Shown here piece after piece: positions 16,717 through 26,022 of a stretch of 64,000 bases of DNA. The stretch is from M0108 sp963841065. Lineage in GTDB: Bacteria > Pseudomonadota > Gammaproteobacteria > Chromatiales > Chromatiaceae. The translations under genes and the position numbers were made by a program. Within the stretch, counting starts at the first letter, position 1; each line of letters opens with the position of its first letter. The stretch spans positions 124,001 through 188,000 of the forward strand of contig CAWJBI010000031.1 in NCBI GenBank assembly GCA_963841065.1. Reading direction: 5' to 3'. Under the pieces are notes generated by a model that saw nothing but the letters and a program-made list of their open reading frames with translations, did no database searches and was not told the DNA's origin.

Positions 16717-18312
16717 ATGACCCTTCACCCTTCGCCCTCCAGCGACACCCCTAGGAGCTCAGCCCTCCGGGCGACGAACCCCGATCTGATTTTTGAACGA
16801 CCCGTAAGGGCCGTGCTGGCGCTCATTGGCGCCTTCCTGGTTCTGCGCCTGATCCTGGCCGCGACCCTCGGCCTGGGCGTCGACGAGACCTACACCCTGG
16901 CGAATGCGCGGGATCTCTCCCTCTCCTATTTCGATCATCCGCCCCTGCATTATTGGCTCATCCATCTCACCGTGCCGGTGCTGGGCGAGGGCCGCGCGGC
17001 GCGTCTGCCCTTCATCCTCCTATTCGCGGGTTCCTCCTGGCTGCTTTTCGCCTTGACCCGCCACCTCTTTGGCGCCCAGGCGGGGGTCTGGGCGGTGCTG
17101 GCGCTCAATTTATCGGCCTTTTTTACCCTGTCCGGTGGCGGTCTGGTACCGGATGGCCCCCTGCAATTCTTTCTGCTGGCCGCCGCCCTGGTGCTGGCCC
17201 GGGGGCTCTTCCCCGCCGGGGACCCGCCTTCGCCCTGGACGACCTGGCTGTTGGCGGGGCTGTGGCTCGGGCTGGCGGGGTTGTCGAAATACCATGCCGC
17301 CCTGTTCGCGCTGGGTCTGATCATCTATCTGATCAGCGTGCCCGCGCGGCGGTCCTTGTTGCGGCACCCGGCCCCTTGGGTGGGGGCCTTGATCGCTCTC
17401 ATCGTCGTGTCGCCCGCCCTCATCTGGAATATGCAACATCAATGGGTATCCCTTGCCTTCCAGACGGGACGCGGCCTGCCCCAAGGACTCCGGGTCGGCC
17501 AGGTTTTCGCCAATATCGCGGGCCAGATGGTGTGGATACTGCCCTGGATCTTCGTGCCGCTGGTCATCGCCGCCTGGGGCGCCCTGCGCGCCGGGCGCGG
17601 GGCGGAGCGCTCCTGGTATTGCCTCTGCCTGGCCCTGCCCGCCATCACCCTCTTCACCATCGTGCCGCTCTGGGGTAGCCGGGGCCTGCCCCATTGGCAA
17701 ATGCCCGGCTGGCTGCTGCTCTACCCGGTGTTGGGGGCTTACCTGGCGCGGGCCGCCGTGACAGGCTGGCCCCGGCGGTGGGCGATCACCTCCGCCGCCG
17801 CCCTGGTCGGTCTCATCTTTATCATCGTCGGCCATGCCGCAACGGGCCTGGGCCGCGTCTGGTTCCCGGGTCTCCTCGCCAAGGATCCGACCCTGGAGGC
17901 ACTGGAGTGGACGCCCCTGCGCCACGAACTCCAGGCGCGTGGCCTGCTGGATCGCCCGGAGCTGTTCGTGGTGGTACCGCATTGGATCACCGCCGGCAAG
18001 ATCGATCATGCGCTGGGGGATGCGCTGCCCGTCGTCGTCTTCGGCCAGGACCAGCGCCACTTTGCCTTCCGCCATGACCCCGCGATTTTCGTCGGCCGCG
18101 ATGCCCTCATAATGGGGCGAGCGGACGATATCGAGGAAGACCTACCCGCCCTGCGGACCTATTTCGAGAGTATCGAGGAGTTGCCGCCCTTTGCCTTTGG
18201 CCGCTCCGGTCTGCGGGAGCTGGAGACGCGCATCCTGCTGGGCCGCACCTTGAAGTTGCCACTGCCGGCGGCCTACGGCAGGGCCATCACCCCCTTGGCC
18301 ACCGCCAACTGA
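16717..18312 (+). CDS. Second GT39-family (ArnT/PMT-like) glycosyltransferase
   Basis: 531-residue polytopic glycosyltransferase related to the gene at 14421. The first periplasmic loop carries VDETYTLANARDLSLSYFDH then PPLHYWLIHL, the GT39 acidic motif. Later helices include GLWLGLAGLSKYHAALFALG, the same landmark as LLGKYGMALIGP in the first copy. A soluble C-terminal region of about 140 residues follows. It lies 6 bases after the PAP2 gene, making a three-gene operon. The two GT39 proteins are diverged paralogues, so they probably use different donors or acceptors. Confidence 0.88.
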   Translation: MTLHPSPSSDTPRSSALRATNPDLIFERPVRAVLALIGAFLVLRLILAATLGLGVDETYTLANARDLSLSYFDHPPLHYWLIHLTVPVLGEGRAARLPFILLFAGSSWLLFALTRHLFGAQAGVWAVLALNLSAFFTLSGGGLVPDGPLQFFLLAAALVLARGLFPAGDPPSPWTTWLLAGLWLGLAGLSKYHAALFALGLIIYLISVPARRSLLRHPAPWVGALIALIVVSPALIWNMQHQWVSLAFQTGRGLPQGLRVGQVFANIAGQMVWILPWIFVPLVIAAWGALRAGRGAERSWYCLCLALPAITLFTIVPLWGSRGLPHWQMPGWLLLYPVLGAYLARAAVTGWPRRWAITSAAALVGLIFIIVGHAATGLGRVWFPGLLAKDPTLEALEWTPLRHELQARGLLDRPELFVVVPHWITAGKIDHALGDALPVVVFGQDQRHFAFRHDPAIFVGRDALIMGRADDIEEDLPALRTYFESIEELPPFAFGRSGLRELETRILLGRTLKLPLPAAYGRAITPLATAN

Positions 18313-18359
18313 TGCCGCCCTGCCAGCGGCCTCCCTCAAAACGAGCAAGTGAAGACGCC

Positions 18360-19346
18360 ATGAACCTGAAATTTTGGAAGAAGGGTCCTCCCCAGGGACC
18401 CGGGCCGGGAGAGGCGGGCTGGGAACAGTCCCTGCTGGAACGGGTCGTTACGGACAGCCTGCGGGAGCAGAGACGGAGCCGGCGCTGGGGCATCCTCTTC
18501 AAACTGCTGATCTTTACCTATCTCTTTATCCTCCTGGGGGCCCTGTGGCAAGACAAGCTCGTCGATCGCCTGACCCCGGCCGAGAAGCACACCGCCGTCA
18601 TCGATATCAAGGGGGTCATCGCCGCGGGTACCCAGGCCGCCGCCGAGGATGTCATTGACGCCCTGGACAAGGCTTACGAGGACGAAAACACCAAGGGCAT
18701 CATCCTGCGCATCAATAGCCCCGGCGGCAGCCCCGTGCAGGCGGGCCAGATCAATGACGAAGTGCGCCGCCTGCGGGAGAAGCACCCGGCTATCCCGGTG
18801 CATGCCGTGGTCTCGGATCTCTGCGCCTCGGGTGGCTACTATGTGGCCGTGGCGGCGGAGGCCATTCATGTGGACAAGGCCAGCCTCATCGGTTCCATTG
18901 GGGTGCGCATCGATGCCTTTGGCTTCCAGCAGGCCATCGAGGAACTGGGTATCGAGCGCCGTCTGCTGACCGCCGGCGCCAACAAGGGCATCCTCGACCC
19001 CTTCTCGCCCTTGCCCGAGGCCCAAAAAGTCTTTCTTCAGGGCCAGTTGGATCAACTGCATCAGCAGTTCATCGGCGTGGTCAAGGCGGGGAGGGGCGAC
19101 AGGCTCAAGGGCGGCGAGGAGCTCTTTAGCGGCCTCTTCTGGAACGGCGAGGACAGCCTCGAGCTGGGCCTGGCGGACCAGCTCGGCAGCACGGAATCGG
19201 TAGCCCGCGATGTGATCGGGGCCGAGAAGATTGTGGAGTTTACCGCCAAGAAGGATCTGTTCGAACGCCTGGCCGACCGGATGGGGACGGCCATGGTCAA
19301 CGCCTTCGTTGAGCTGGCGGGCGGCGCCTATCCCATGGCCCGGTAA
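18360..19346 (+). CDS. sppA: Signal peptide peptidase SppA, short form (peptidase S49)
   Basis: Membrane-anchored serine protease that degrades cleaved signal peptides. The 328-residue length is that of the short SppA (one protease domain). An N-terminal cytoplasmic part is followed by a membrane helix (ILFKLLIFTYLFILLGALW) and the S49 domain: ILRINSPGGSPVQAGQI, the nucleophile Ser in DLCASGGYYVAVAAE, SLIGSIGVRID, and the catalytic Lys segment TAGANKGILDPFSP. ATG 18360 (MNLKFWKKG) fits the family start. It is on the same strand as the GT39 operon, with a gap under 50 bases. Confidence 0.93.
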   Translation: MNLKFWKKGPPQGPGPGEAGWEQSLLERVVTDSLREQRRSRRWGILFKLLIFTYLFILLGALWQDKLVDRLTPAEKHTAVIDIKGVIAAGTQAAAEDVIDALDKAYEDENTKGIILRINSPGGSPVQAGQINDEVRRLREKHPAIPVHAVVSDLCASGGYYVAVAAEAIHVDKASLIGSIGVRIDAFGFQQAIEELGIERRLLTAGANKGILDPFSPLPEAQKVFLQGQLDQLHQQFIGVVKAGRGDRLKGGEELFSGLFWNGEDSLELGLADQLGSTESVARDVIGAEKIVEFTAKKDLFERLADRMGTAMVNAFVELAGGAYPMAR

Positions 19347-19388
19347 TCGAGAGGGATCGCGTCTAAACCGGTAACGGCTAGACCGAAT

Positions 19389-19985
19389 TCAGTCCGGATC
19401 ACCGAGGACAACGACACCCTCGGCCTCGAGCATGGCGATCAGCCGGATGAGGGGCAGCCCGACGAGGGCGCTGGGGTCGTCGCCCTCCAACCGCTCGAAC
19501 AGGGCGATGCCCAGCCCCTCTGACTTGAAGCTGCCCGCGCAATTGTAGGGCCGTTCCCGGTCCAGGTAGCTGGTGATCTGGTTCTGGGTCAGGGCGCGGA
19601 AGTGGACGCGAAAGGGCTCACGCGTAACCTGGGCCCGGCCGGTGGCGCTGTTCAGGAGGCACAGCCCGGTCTGAAAGACCACGGCCTTGCCCGCGGCCTG
19701 GGTGAGCTGGGCCAGGGCCCGCTCGCGATTGCCGGGCTTGCCCAGGATCTCGTCATCGACGCAGGCCACCTGATCCGAGCCGATTATCAGGGCCGCGGGG
19801 AAGGCCGCCGCCACCGCCTGGGCCTTGGCCTGAGCGAGTCGCGTCACCAGGGCCTCCGGGGACTCACCCATCTGGCGCGCCTCATCCACCTCCGGATTGG
19901 CGGTGAGGAAGGGCAGGCCCAGTCGCTGCAAGAGTTCGCGGCGGAAAGGGGAGGTGGAGGCCAGTACCAGGGTGGGATGCGTCAC
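19389..19985 (-). CDS. maf: Maf-family nucleoside triphosphate pyrophosphatase (YceF type)
   Basis: Hydrolyses modified or non-canonical nucleoside triphosphates to monophosphates; the YceF branch prefers 7-methyl-GTP. The protein has 198 residues with the Maf N-terminal signature LASTSPFRRELLQRLGLPF, the Asp of LIIGSDQVACVD, and the branch-specific YNCAGSFKSEGLGIALFER. Convergent with sppA. In many gammaproteobacteria this gene leads into rpmF-plsX, but here it stands alone. Confidence 0.92.
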   Translation of the reverse strand: MTHPTLVLASTSPFRRELLQRLGLPFLTANPEVDEARQMGESPEALVTRLAQAKAQAVAAAFPAALIIGSDQVACVDDEILGKPGNRERALAQLTQAAGKAVVFQTGLCLLNSATGRAQVTREPFRVHFRALTQNQITSYLDRERPYNCAGSFKSEGLGIALFERLEGDDPSALVGLPLIRLIAMLEAEGVVVLGDPD

Positions 19986-20127
19986 GGGGGCCTCGGCGCG
20001 GGATAAGCGGGGAGGGGAACTGACGGGGTAGGCTAGACCCGCTATTCAGGTCGTTAACGTCAGCTTGATCCGGGGCGGCGCGCTGGCGGGGCGAGAGATA
20101 CCCGACCCGCGCAGCCAGGTGAGGCCC

Positions 20128-20556
20128 TCAGCGGGTGCGCGCGCAGACGCCCTCGGGGAAGAAGAAGGCGATCTCGACGGCAGCGGTATCCGGGCCATCG
20201 GAGCCATGAACCGCGTTTTCCGTCACCTCCTGGGCAAAGTCGGCGCGGATGGTGCCGGGAGCGGCCTTGGCCGGGTCGGTGGCGCCCATCAGTTCCCGGT
20301 TGCGGGCGATGGCATTCTCGCCTTCGAGGACCTGGACCATAATGGGCCCGGAGGTCATGAAATCGACCAGTTCGCCGAAGAAGGGGCGCGCCTGGTGGAC
20401 GGCATAAAAGGCCGATGCCTGTTCGCGACTCAGGTGCAGCATGCGCGCCGCGATGATGCGCAGGCCGCCCTGCTCGAAACGTTGATAGATGTCGCCAATG
20501 TGATTCTTGGCGACCGCGTCGGGCTTGATGATGGAAAAGGTGCGTTCGATAGCCAT
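20128..20556 (-). CDS. ndk: Nucleoside diphosphate kinase
   Basis: Transfers the gamma-phosphate of ATP to nucleoside diphosphates through a phosphohistidine. 142 residues, the standard length. It begins AIERTFSIIKPDAVAKNHIG; the active-site His is in TENAVHGSDGPDTAAVEIAF. The gene is intact and followed about 140 bases further by the convergent-strand gap before maf. The usual neighbour rlmN is not in this window. Confidence 0.97.
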   Translation of the reverse strand: MAIERTFSIIKPDAVAKNHIGDIYQRFEQGGLRIIAARMLHLSREQASAFYAVHQARPFFGELVDFMTSGPIMVQVLEGENAIARNRELMGATDPAKAAPGTIRADFAQEVTENAVHGSDGPDTAAVEIAFFFPEGVCARTR

Positions 20557-20820
20557 GGGGCGAAGACTGCCTGGGTGGGTTGAGAAGGGAAGGGCGGGGA
20601 AGCCCGTCGGCGCGGTCGCGCCCTGCCGGCCCCAAGCCCGCCCGGCTAGGGAGGGCGAAGTTTAGTCCCTGACGATCCGGGTGGCAATTCAGGGCGAGCA
20701 CGACTACCTCGGGGCCTTGACGGTTCCCGGGCTCGGCCCCTTCATCTGCCAGGCCTTTCCGGGTCTGGAATCCGTTATCATCCTAAGATTCCTCCTTGCT
20801 CCCTATCCCCCAGACCCGCC

Positions 20821-21441
20821 ATGTTCTCCCTGCATCTTTCCAGTCTCGTCAAGTTCCTGATTGGTATCTTCTTCCTTCAGGGCTCCACGGGTTTGATCGT
20901 CTATACCGCCCTGAAGACGGACCTGACGCAAACCTGGCCTCTCTTCGGCGCCCTGGGCGTTACCGTCGCGGCCATGACCACCCTCTGGTTCAACGCTATC
21001 GCCACCGGTGCCCGCAAGGAATCCCTGGCCAAGGCCCAGGCCAGCTTTTCACGGGAGAAGGAAGAACTCCGGGTGCGGGTGGAGCAGGAAAAAATCCGGG
21101 AGATCAAGAACACCCAGCGCCAGGCGCAACGTCAACAGCAACGCGCCCGGTTTGGTAGTCAGGCCAAGACCGGTCTCATCATTGCCGGCGGCGTGGGCGC
21201 GGGACTGCTGCTGCTCATGACCCAGATGATCTCCCTGGGCGTGCTGGCGCTCTCCACCGCCGGAGGCGCCGCGATTGGCTATGGGGTGCGCGCCCGCCAG
21301 GATCGGCTGGCCAACGGGGAAGACCTGCCGCGGCTAGGTCGTCGCGACAAGCCGATTCAGGTCCTGGAGGCGGGGCCGCAACCCCGGGTCATCACCCAGC
21401 ATGCCCGCCCGGGGACCGAGCGGGGCTGGGAGACGGATTGA
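20821..21441 (+). CDS. Hypothetical membrane protein with coiled-coil segment
   Basis: A 206-residue protein that I do not recognise. Two N-terminal membrane helices (LVKFLIGIFFLQGSTGLIVY and LFGALGVTVAAMTTLWFNAI) are followed by a strongly charged, Gln/Glu/Arg-rich helix predicted as coiled coil (KEELRVRVEQEKIREIKNTQ), then two more helices (TGLIIAGGVGAGLLLLMTQM and the ALSTAGGAAIGYGV stretch) and a charged tail. The architecture resembles membrane scaffold or shape proteins but no motif supports a function. It stands alone, divergent from ndk and convergent with the DUF3313 gene. Confidence 0.7.
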   Translation: MFSLHLSSLVKFLIGIFFLQGSTGLIVYTALKTDLTQTWPLFGALGVTVAAMTTLWFNAIATGARKESLAKAQASFSREKEELRVRVEQEKIREIKNTQRQAQRQQQRARFGSQAKTGLIIAGGVGAGLLLLMTQMISLGVLALSTAGGAAIGYGVRARQDRLANGEDLPRLGRRDKPIQVLEAGPQPRVITQHARPGTERGWETD

Positions 21442-21575
21442 TCATCCCGGTGTTGAAAGCGGCTCTGGGTAAGGGCCCGAAAAAAGCGTGGTATCTCCGG
21501 GCCTGTTGGCTGGCCCATGCCAAACTGAAGGTCTCTCGGCCTCAGTGGCAGGGGCGCTAACTGGAGCAAGCTCCT

Positions 21576-22389
21576 TCAAGTTTTGGGCTTTGCCCCGCGC
21601 AGGGCGCCCAGACGCTCGACAATGAGGGCGGCCCATTTGTCGAAGGCGTTTTTGGCGTAGGCCCAGGCCTGGAAGGAGTTGACATAGCCGCTGGTCCAGG
21701 TCTGGACGGCGCCACCGACGCCATTCTTGTCGTCCGCGGCGTACTTGCGGCCGATCTGGGTATCGCGGCATTCAGCGATGACCTTTTGCGTCGCCGCCGT
21801 CGATGACTTGCATCTCGATACCGGTCTCGCCCAGGTAGGGGGTGGACCCGGCGGGTCGGCCGGTCGCGGCCCCGGACCCGATCTCGGCGACGAAGCCATA
21901 GGGGACCAGGGTGCCGAGGGCGCTTTCGCCCACCTTGGTCGGCACCAGATCGGTCAAGGCAATACGCAGGGCCAGCACGCCCGGTCCAGCCTTGTCAACG
22001 ACCTTGATCTTGGGCGACAGGGCCTTGACCAGGGCCTGATGGAAATAGTCCGTGAGGGCCTTGAGGTCGGTCGGATCGATGCCATCCCCCTGGCCGTCCT
22101 TGAGCTTGACGCTCATGCGGGTGATGAGCACCTGGTCATAGGTCCCTGTTCGCAGTTGCGGATTGCTCCAGCATTGGACGCCATCGGCCCAGGGCACGGG
22201 GGCCAGTCGCTTGTAATCACTGAGAAAGCCGCTACGGGTCAGGCGAGTTGGATCGCTGACGGTGACATCGGTGCCACTGCCGAGGACGGCGGAGGACCCG
22301 GAGTCCGGGGTGTTGGCGCAACCCGTGGCCAGCAGGGCCAGGGTCAGGGCTGGGAGCGGCCGGACGAGCCGGAGGAGGACAGGTTTCAT
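21576..22389 (-). CDS. DUF3313-family lipoprotein (one frameshift)
   Basis: Outer-membrane-type lipoprotein with lipobox LALLATGCANT, so lipid is attached to Cys at about residue 24. The body has the DUF3313 landmarks SGFLSDYKRLAPVPWADG, YDQVLITRMSVKLKDGQGDG and ALRIALTDLVPTKVG. The frame changes near 21795; past it the protein continues VIAECRDTQIGRKYAADDKN to a Lys/Thr end, about 270 residues in all. The start ATG overlaps the stop of the upstream permease gene by 4 bases (ATGA). Family function is unknown; members are exported and often lie with transporters or stress genes. Confidence 0.8.
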
Positions 22390-23762
22390 GGCAATATCTC
22401 CGTCAAGGGGGGTAGGGGCTCGGCGCCGAGGATGCTGGTCAAGGCCAGGACATAAAGGGCGCCCATGGCAAGCTGGGCGAGGGTGATGGGCACGCCATAG
22501 CGGGCGAAGCGCAGGAAGGTCACATGGGCGCCCTGATTGTTGCAGATACCGACACTGATGATGTTGGCCGAGGCCCCGATCAGGGTGGCATTGCCCCCCA
22601 GGGTGGCGCCGAACATCATGGCGATGAAGAGGGGCAGGGTCGCCGCTGGCCAGTCGGTAAAACTGGTGGCCAGGGCAAACTCCGGAACGACCTGGGCGGC
22701 CACCAGATAGCCCTTGGCCATGATGAGGGAGGCGGCCACGACGGGGATGTTGGCCAGCAGGCTCGATAGCAGGCCAATGCCGGCCAGCATGACCAGGGCC
22801 ACCAGGGTGATCTCGGCGCCAAACCAGGTATAAAGTTGTAGCGACATGCCCTGCAGCAGTCCGGTCTTGGTGAAGGCCTGGACCAGGGAAAAGATGGCGG
22901 CCAGAAAGATCAGGGTCTTCCAGTCCACATCGCGCAGCACGTTGTCCACGGGCTCCACCCGGGCGCCGTGAATCACCAGCAAGGCCAGGCTGGCGGCGAT
23001 GATGGCGACGGAGGGCGGCGGGACCGAACTCGGCAGGCTCTCCCCAAACAGGAAGAGCGCGACCATGACCAGGAGCACCCCCAAGGCGAAGATCCCGAAG
23101 CCCGGGTGCTCCATGGGCCTTGGGGGTTCCGGGTCGGGCAGTTCCAGGCGCAGGCGCCAGATGTCTCGCATCAGCCAGGGCAGCAGGGGGATGATAGCCA
23201 GGACCGCCAGCAGGCCGCCCAGGCTCACGGTACGCAAATATTCCCCGAAGGTGAGGCCGATGGAGCTACCGACCAGGAAGGTGGCCGGATCACCCACCAG
23301 GGTCAACATGCCCGCCGAGTTGCTGATGAGGGCGGTGAGGATCAGGGGGCCGACGAAGTCGATCTTGAGGGCCCGGCAGACGCTCAGGATGATGGGGGCG
23401 ACCAGGATAACGGTGGTGGCGTTGGGCAGTAGGGCACAAATCGGCGCCACCAGGGCGACCAGCAGGAGCAGGAAGCGTTTGCCACTGCCACCGGTGGCGC
23501 GCAGAAAGGAGGCGCCCAGCCGCTCAAATAGCCCGGTCTTGGCCAGGACGCGCGCCACGACCATGCCGCCAAACAGCAGGGCGATAGGACCATTGGCGAC
23601 CCGGACCGTCTCCATCAGGTCATTCCGGTCGAAGATCCCCGTCAGGACCAGGACGGACAGGCCCAGCAGAGCGGCCACCGTCATGTCGATCACATCCAGG
23701 GCGATCAGCAGGATGACGCTGGCGAAGACCCCGATGGTCAGGTAGATCTGTAAGTCGGTCAT
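22386..23762 (-). CDS. ArsB/NhaD/SLC13-superfamily ion transporter
   Basis: Secondary transporter of 458 residues with about 11-12 helices. Superfamily landmarks are VAPICALLPNATTVILVAPI, ISNSAGMLTLVGDPATFLVG in the first half and GGNATLIGASANIISVGICN in the second, the paired Asn/Gly-rich hairpins of the ion transporter superfamily that includes arsenite, Na+/H+ and dicarboxylate carriers. Substrate cannot be told from sequence. It is 12 bases after the solute-binding-protein gene and overlaps the DUF3313 lipoprotein by 4 bases, so the three genes almost certainly form one operon. Confidence 0.85.
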   Translation of the reverse strand: MTDLQIYLTIGVFASVILLIALDVIDMTVAALLGLSVLVLTGIFDRNDLMETVRVANGPIALLFGGMVVARVLAKTGLFERLGASFLRATGGSGKRFLLLLVALVAPICALLPNATTVILVAPIILSVCRALKIDFVGPLILTALISNSAGMLTLVGDPATFLVGSSIGLTFGEYLRTVSLGGLLAVLAIIPLLPWLMRDIWRLRLELPDPEPPRPMEHPGFGIFALGVLLVMVALFLFGESLPSSVPPPSVAIIAASLALLVIHGARVEPVDNVLRDVDWKTLIFLAAIFSLVQAFTKTGLLQGMSLQLYTWFGAEITLVALVMLAGIGLLSSLLANIPVVAASLIMAKGYLVAAQVVPEFALATSFTDWPAATLPLFIAMMFGATLGGNATLIGASANIISVGICNNQGAHVTFLRFARYGVPITLAQLAMGALYVLALTSILGAEPLPPLTEILP

Positions 23763-23774
23763 ACGCTGGCCTGA

Positions 23775-24809
23775 TTACTTGTAGGGCGGGGCGTACATGA
23801 GGCCCCCATCCAGCCAGAGCCGGTTGAGACCGCGCTCCAGGCCGATCTCGCTGCCGATCCCCAGGTTGCGGTCGAAGAGCTCGCCGTAGTTGCCGACGGT
23901 AGCCACGGCGCGCAGCGCCCAGCCCTTGGGCACCCCCAGGGTCTTGGCCAGGGCGTCCACCTCCTGCTCGTCCCAACGCAGCAGGGAGGCGAAATAGTCC
24001 GGAGGCGGGTCATTGGCCTGGACGCGGGTGATACCCAGAGCCTCGGCGTGAACCAGGGCAAACAGGACCCAGCGGACCATGGTGGCCCACTGTTGGTCAC
24101 CCCCCCAGACCGCTGGGGCCAGGGGCTCGCTGGAGATGGCGTCGGGGAGGATGCGGTAGGCCAAACGTCCGGCGGGCGCCAGGATCCTCACCCCCGCGAG
24201 TTGTCCGCTGTCCGAGGTGTAGGCCTGACAGCGGCCACTGAAAAAGGCCTCGGCGGCCTCCTTGGCGGAGTCGATGACCAGGGGCTTGACCGTGAGCCCC
24301 TGGCGCGTGAAGTAGGGTTGGAGATTGCGCAGGCTGGTCGTGCCCTTCTGGACGCAGATGGTGGCCCCGTCGAGATCGGTGGCCCGTTGGATCGGCGACG
24401 CCGCGGGGACCATGAAGGTCTGGCCGTCGTAAAAGAGGGTGGCCGTGAACTGCACCCCCATCACCGCCTCCCGGACCAGGGTCCAGGTGGTGTTGCGCGT
24501 CAGGAGATCGATCTTGCGGGCCTGCAGGGCCGGAAAGCGTTCGGAGGCCGACAGGGGCACGAACTTGACCTTTTCGCCGTCCCCAATCACCGCGGCGGCC
24601 ACGGCCCGGCAGAAGTCGGCGTCCAGGCCCCGCCAGCGACCGCCGGGGTCCCGCTCCGAAAAGCCGGGGATGCCCTCGCTGACGCCGCATCGCAAAACGC
24701 CACGGGACTTGACGCCCTCCAGGATCTCGCCCGCCAGCAGGGGGGAAAGGCCCAGGGTCAGGACGAGGAGACTGGCGATAAGGGTGAAGTTACCAGGCCG
24801 CACGGGCAC
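23775..24809 (-). CDS. Amino-acid-type extracellular solute-binding protein (AapJ-like, family 3)
   Basis: Periplasmic binding protein of 344 residues. A signal peptide (TLIASLLVLTLGLSPLLAGE) is followed by the family 3 pattern SRGVLRCGVSEGIPGFSERD, WRGLDADFCRAVAAAVIGD, RKIDLLTRNTTWTLVREAVM and ATICVQKGTTSLRNLQPYF, closest in style to the general L-amino-acid binder AapJ. Its usual partners AapQMP (two permeases and an ATPase) are absent. Instead it is followed at 12 bases by a single-component secondary transporter, an unusual pairing. It could deliver a ligand to that carrier or be a relocated orphan. Confidence 0.88.
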   Translation of the reverse strand: MPVRPGNFTLIASLLVLTLGLSPLLAGEILEGVKSRGVLRCGVSEGIPGFSERDPGGRWRGLDADFCRAVAAAVIGDGEKVKFVPLSASERFPALQARKIDLLTRNTTWTLVREAVMGVQFTATLFYDGQTFMVPAASPIQRATDLDGATICVQKGTTSLRNLQPYFTRQGLTVKPLVIDSAKEAAEAFFSGRCQAYTSDSGQLAGVRILAPAGRLAYRILPDAISSEPLAPAVWGGDQQWATMVRWVLFALVHAEALGITRVQANDPPPDYFASLLRWDEQEVDALAKTLGVPKGWALRAVATVGNYGELFDRNLGIGSEIGLERGLNRLWLDGGLMYAPPYK

Positions 24810-24885
24810 CCCCGAGGTAGTTTAGGTCCCTAGCAACCCCAGCTAAGGGCGCCATGGTTAGCAAGGTACGCGGGCTCCGATGATT

Positions 24886-25974
24886 TCACAATCCCCGGAT
24901 GCCGAGCTGGGAGGCCAGGAAGGGGTCCACCTGCTCGACTACTTGTGCCCGGGACAGCATTTCCTCCCGAGGGCAGCGCACCAGGGTGATGACGCGCCGC
25001 CGCGAGCCGACGGTGAATTCGATCAGGGAGAGTTCGTTGACCTGCGCCTGCGGCTCGTCCTGCGCGGCCTCGTCGAGCTTGATTCCAAAAAGGTCCAGGC
25101 GCAGGGGGATGTGGGCGAGGTGAATCTGATCGCCGGGTGCCGCAAACAGGGCCCGAACCTGTTCGAGGGTGGCATCGAGACTCATCAGGGGACCGCCCAA
25201 CGCCTCCATCTCGCGTGCGTTTTCCGCCAGGCTTTGCTCGACGGCCAGGATCTCGTCCCGAATCTTTCCATCCGCGTCCAGGCCGCGCGAGCGGGTGCGC
25301 AGGCTGCGCAGGCGCACCTCCTGGATCTGGCGCTCATGATTCAGCCCCTCGCGTTGCCCCAGGGTTTCCGCGACTTGGGCCTGGGCAAAGCCGATAAAGA
25401 GGTGCAGGGCGCGGTTCAGGGCCTCCTTGCGCACCTCCGCCTCGGAAGGCGAGGGCGCCAGGATGAGAGGTTCCACGAAGCCGACGCTGGTCTGGGCCAG
25501 ATCCCGTTGCAGCATATCCCCCTGGAGGCCGATACCGAAGACTTGCCGCTCGGCGCGGGTCGAGGTCATGATGCAATAAGCCTGGGTAGCGAGGGGCTCG
25601 CGCTCGAAGTAGTCACGCAGTTCCGGCGCGCGCGAAAGGCAGAGGGGCAGGTCCTTGGCGGCCGCGAAGAAGGCGTTGACCTGGGGATCCTTCTGCCAGG
25701 CGGCGCGGCTCAGTTCGATGGCCGGAGGCAGTTGGGCGATGATGGCGGTGACGAAATCCAGGAAGCGCTGGATTTCCGGACCCAGCTTGCCTTGATAGCC
25801 GCGGACGGCCCTGAGTTTGGGCTCGACGCCGGAGACGACCTCCTCCACCGCCTCGGCCAGGGCCTTGGCCCGCTCGCGCTCAAGCTGCCGCGCCGCGCTG
25901 CGCGCCGCCAGCCAACCACGTACCTGTCCCATGAATCCAGGAACAACAGAGCCATGGCTCTCGCTTGCAGTCAT
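24886..25974 (-). CDS. Conserved-looking hypothetical protein, alpha-helical, 362 residues
   Basis: Not recognised. A soluble protein without signal peptide or membrane helix, mainly charged helices (ARQLERERAKALAEAVEEVV; EILAVEQSLAENAREMEALG) suggesting coiled coil, with a more mixed C-terminal domain (FTVGSRRRVITLVRCPREEM). Codon use matches the neighbours and the frame is fully open. A second unknown gene (26023-26304) lies 48 bases upstream, and the binding-protein gene 76 bases downstream on the same strand, so a common transcript is possible. Confidence 0.72.
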   Translation of the reverse strand: MTASESHGSVVPGFMGQVRGWLAARSAARQLERERAKALAEAVEEVVSGVEPKLRAVRGYQGKLGPEIQRFLDFVTAIIAQLPPAIELSRAAWQKDPQVNAFFAAAKDLPLCLSRAPELRDYFEREPLATQAYCIMTSTRAERQVFGIGLQGDMLQRDLAQTSVGFVEPLILAPSPSEAEVRKEALNRALHLFIGFAQAQVAETLGQREGLNHERQIQEVRLRSLRTRSRGLDADGKIRDEILAVEQSLAENAREMEALGGPLMSLDATLEQVRALFAAPGDQIHLAHIPLRLDLFGIKLDEAAQDEPQAQVNELSLIEFTVGSRRRVITLVRCPREEMLSRAQVVEQVDPFLASQLGIRGL

Positions 25975-26022
25975 CTCCAGGCCCTCCCTTCAAAAGGCAT
26001 ACAGATCAGGAAAATCAGGCGG

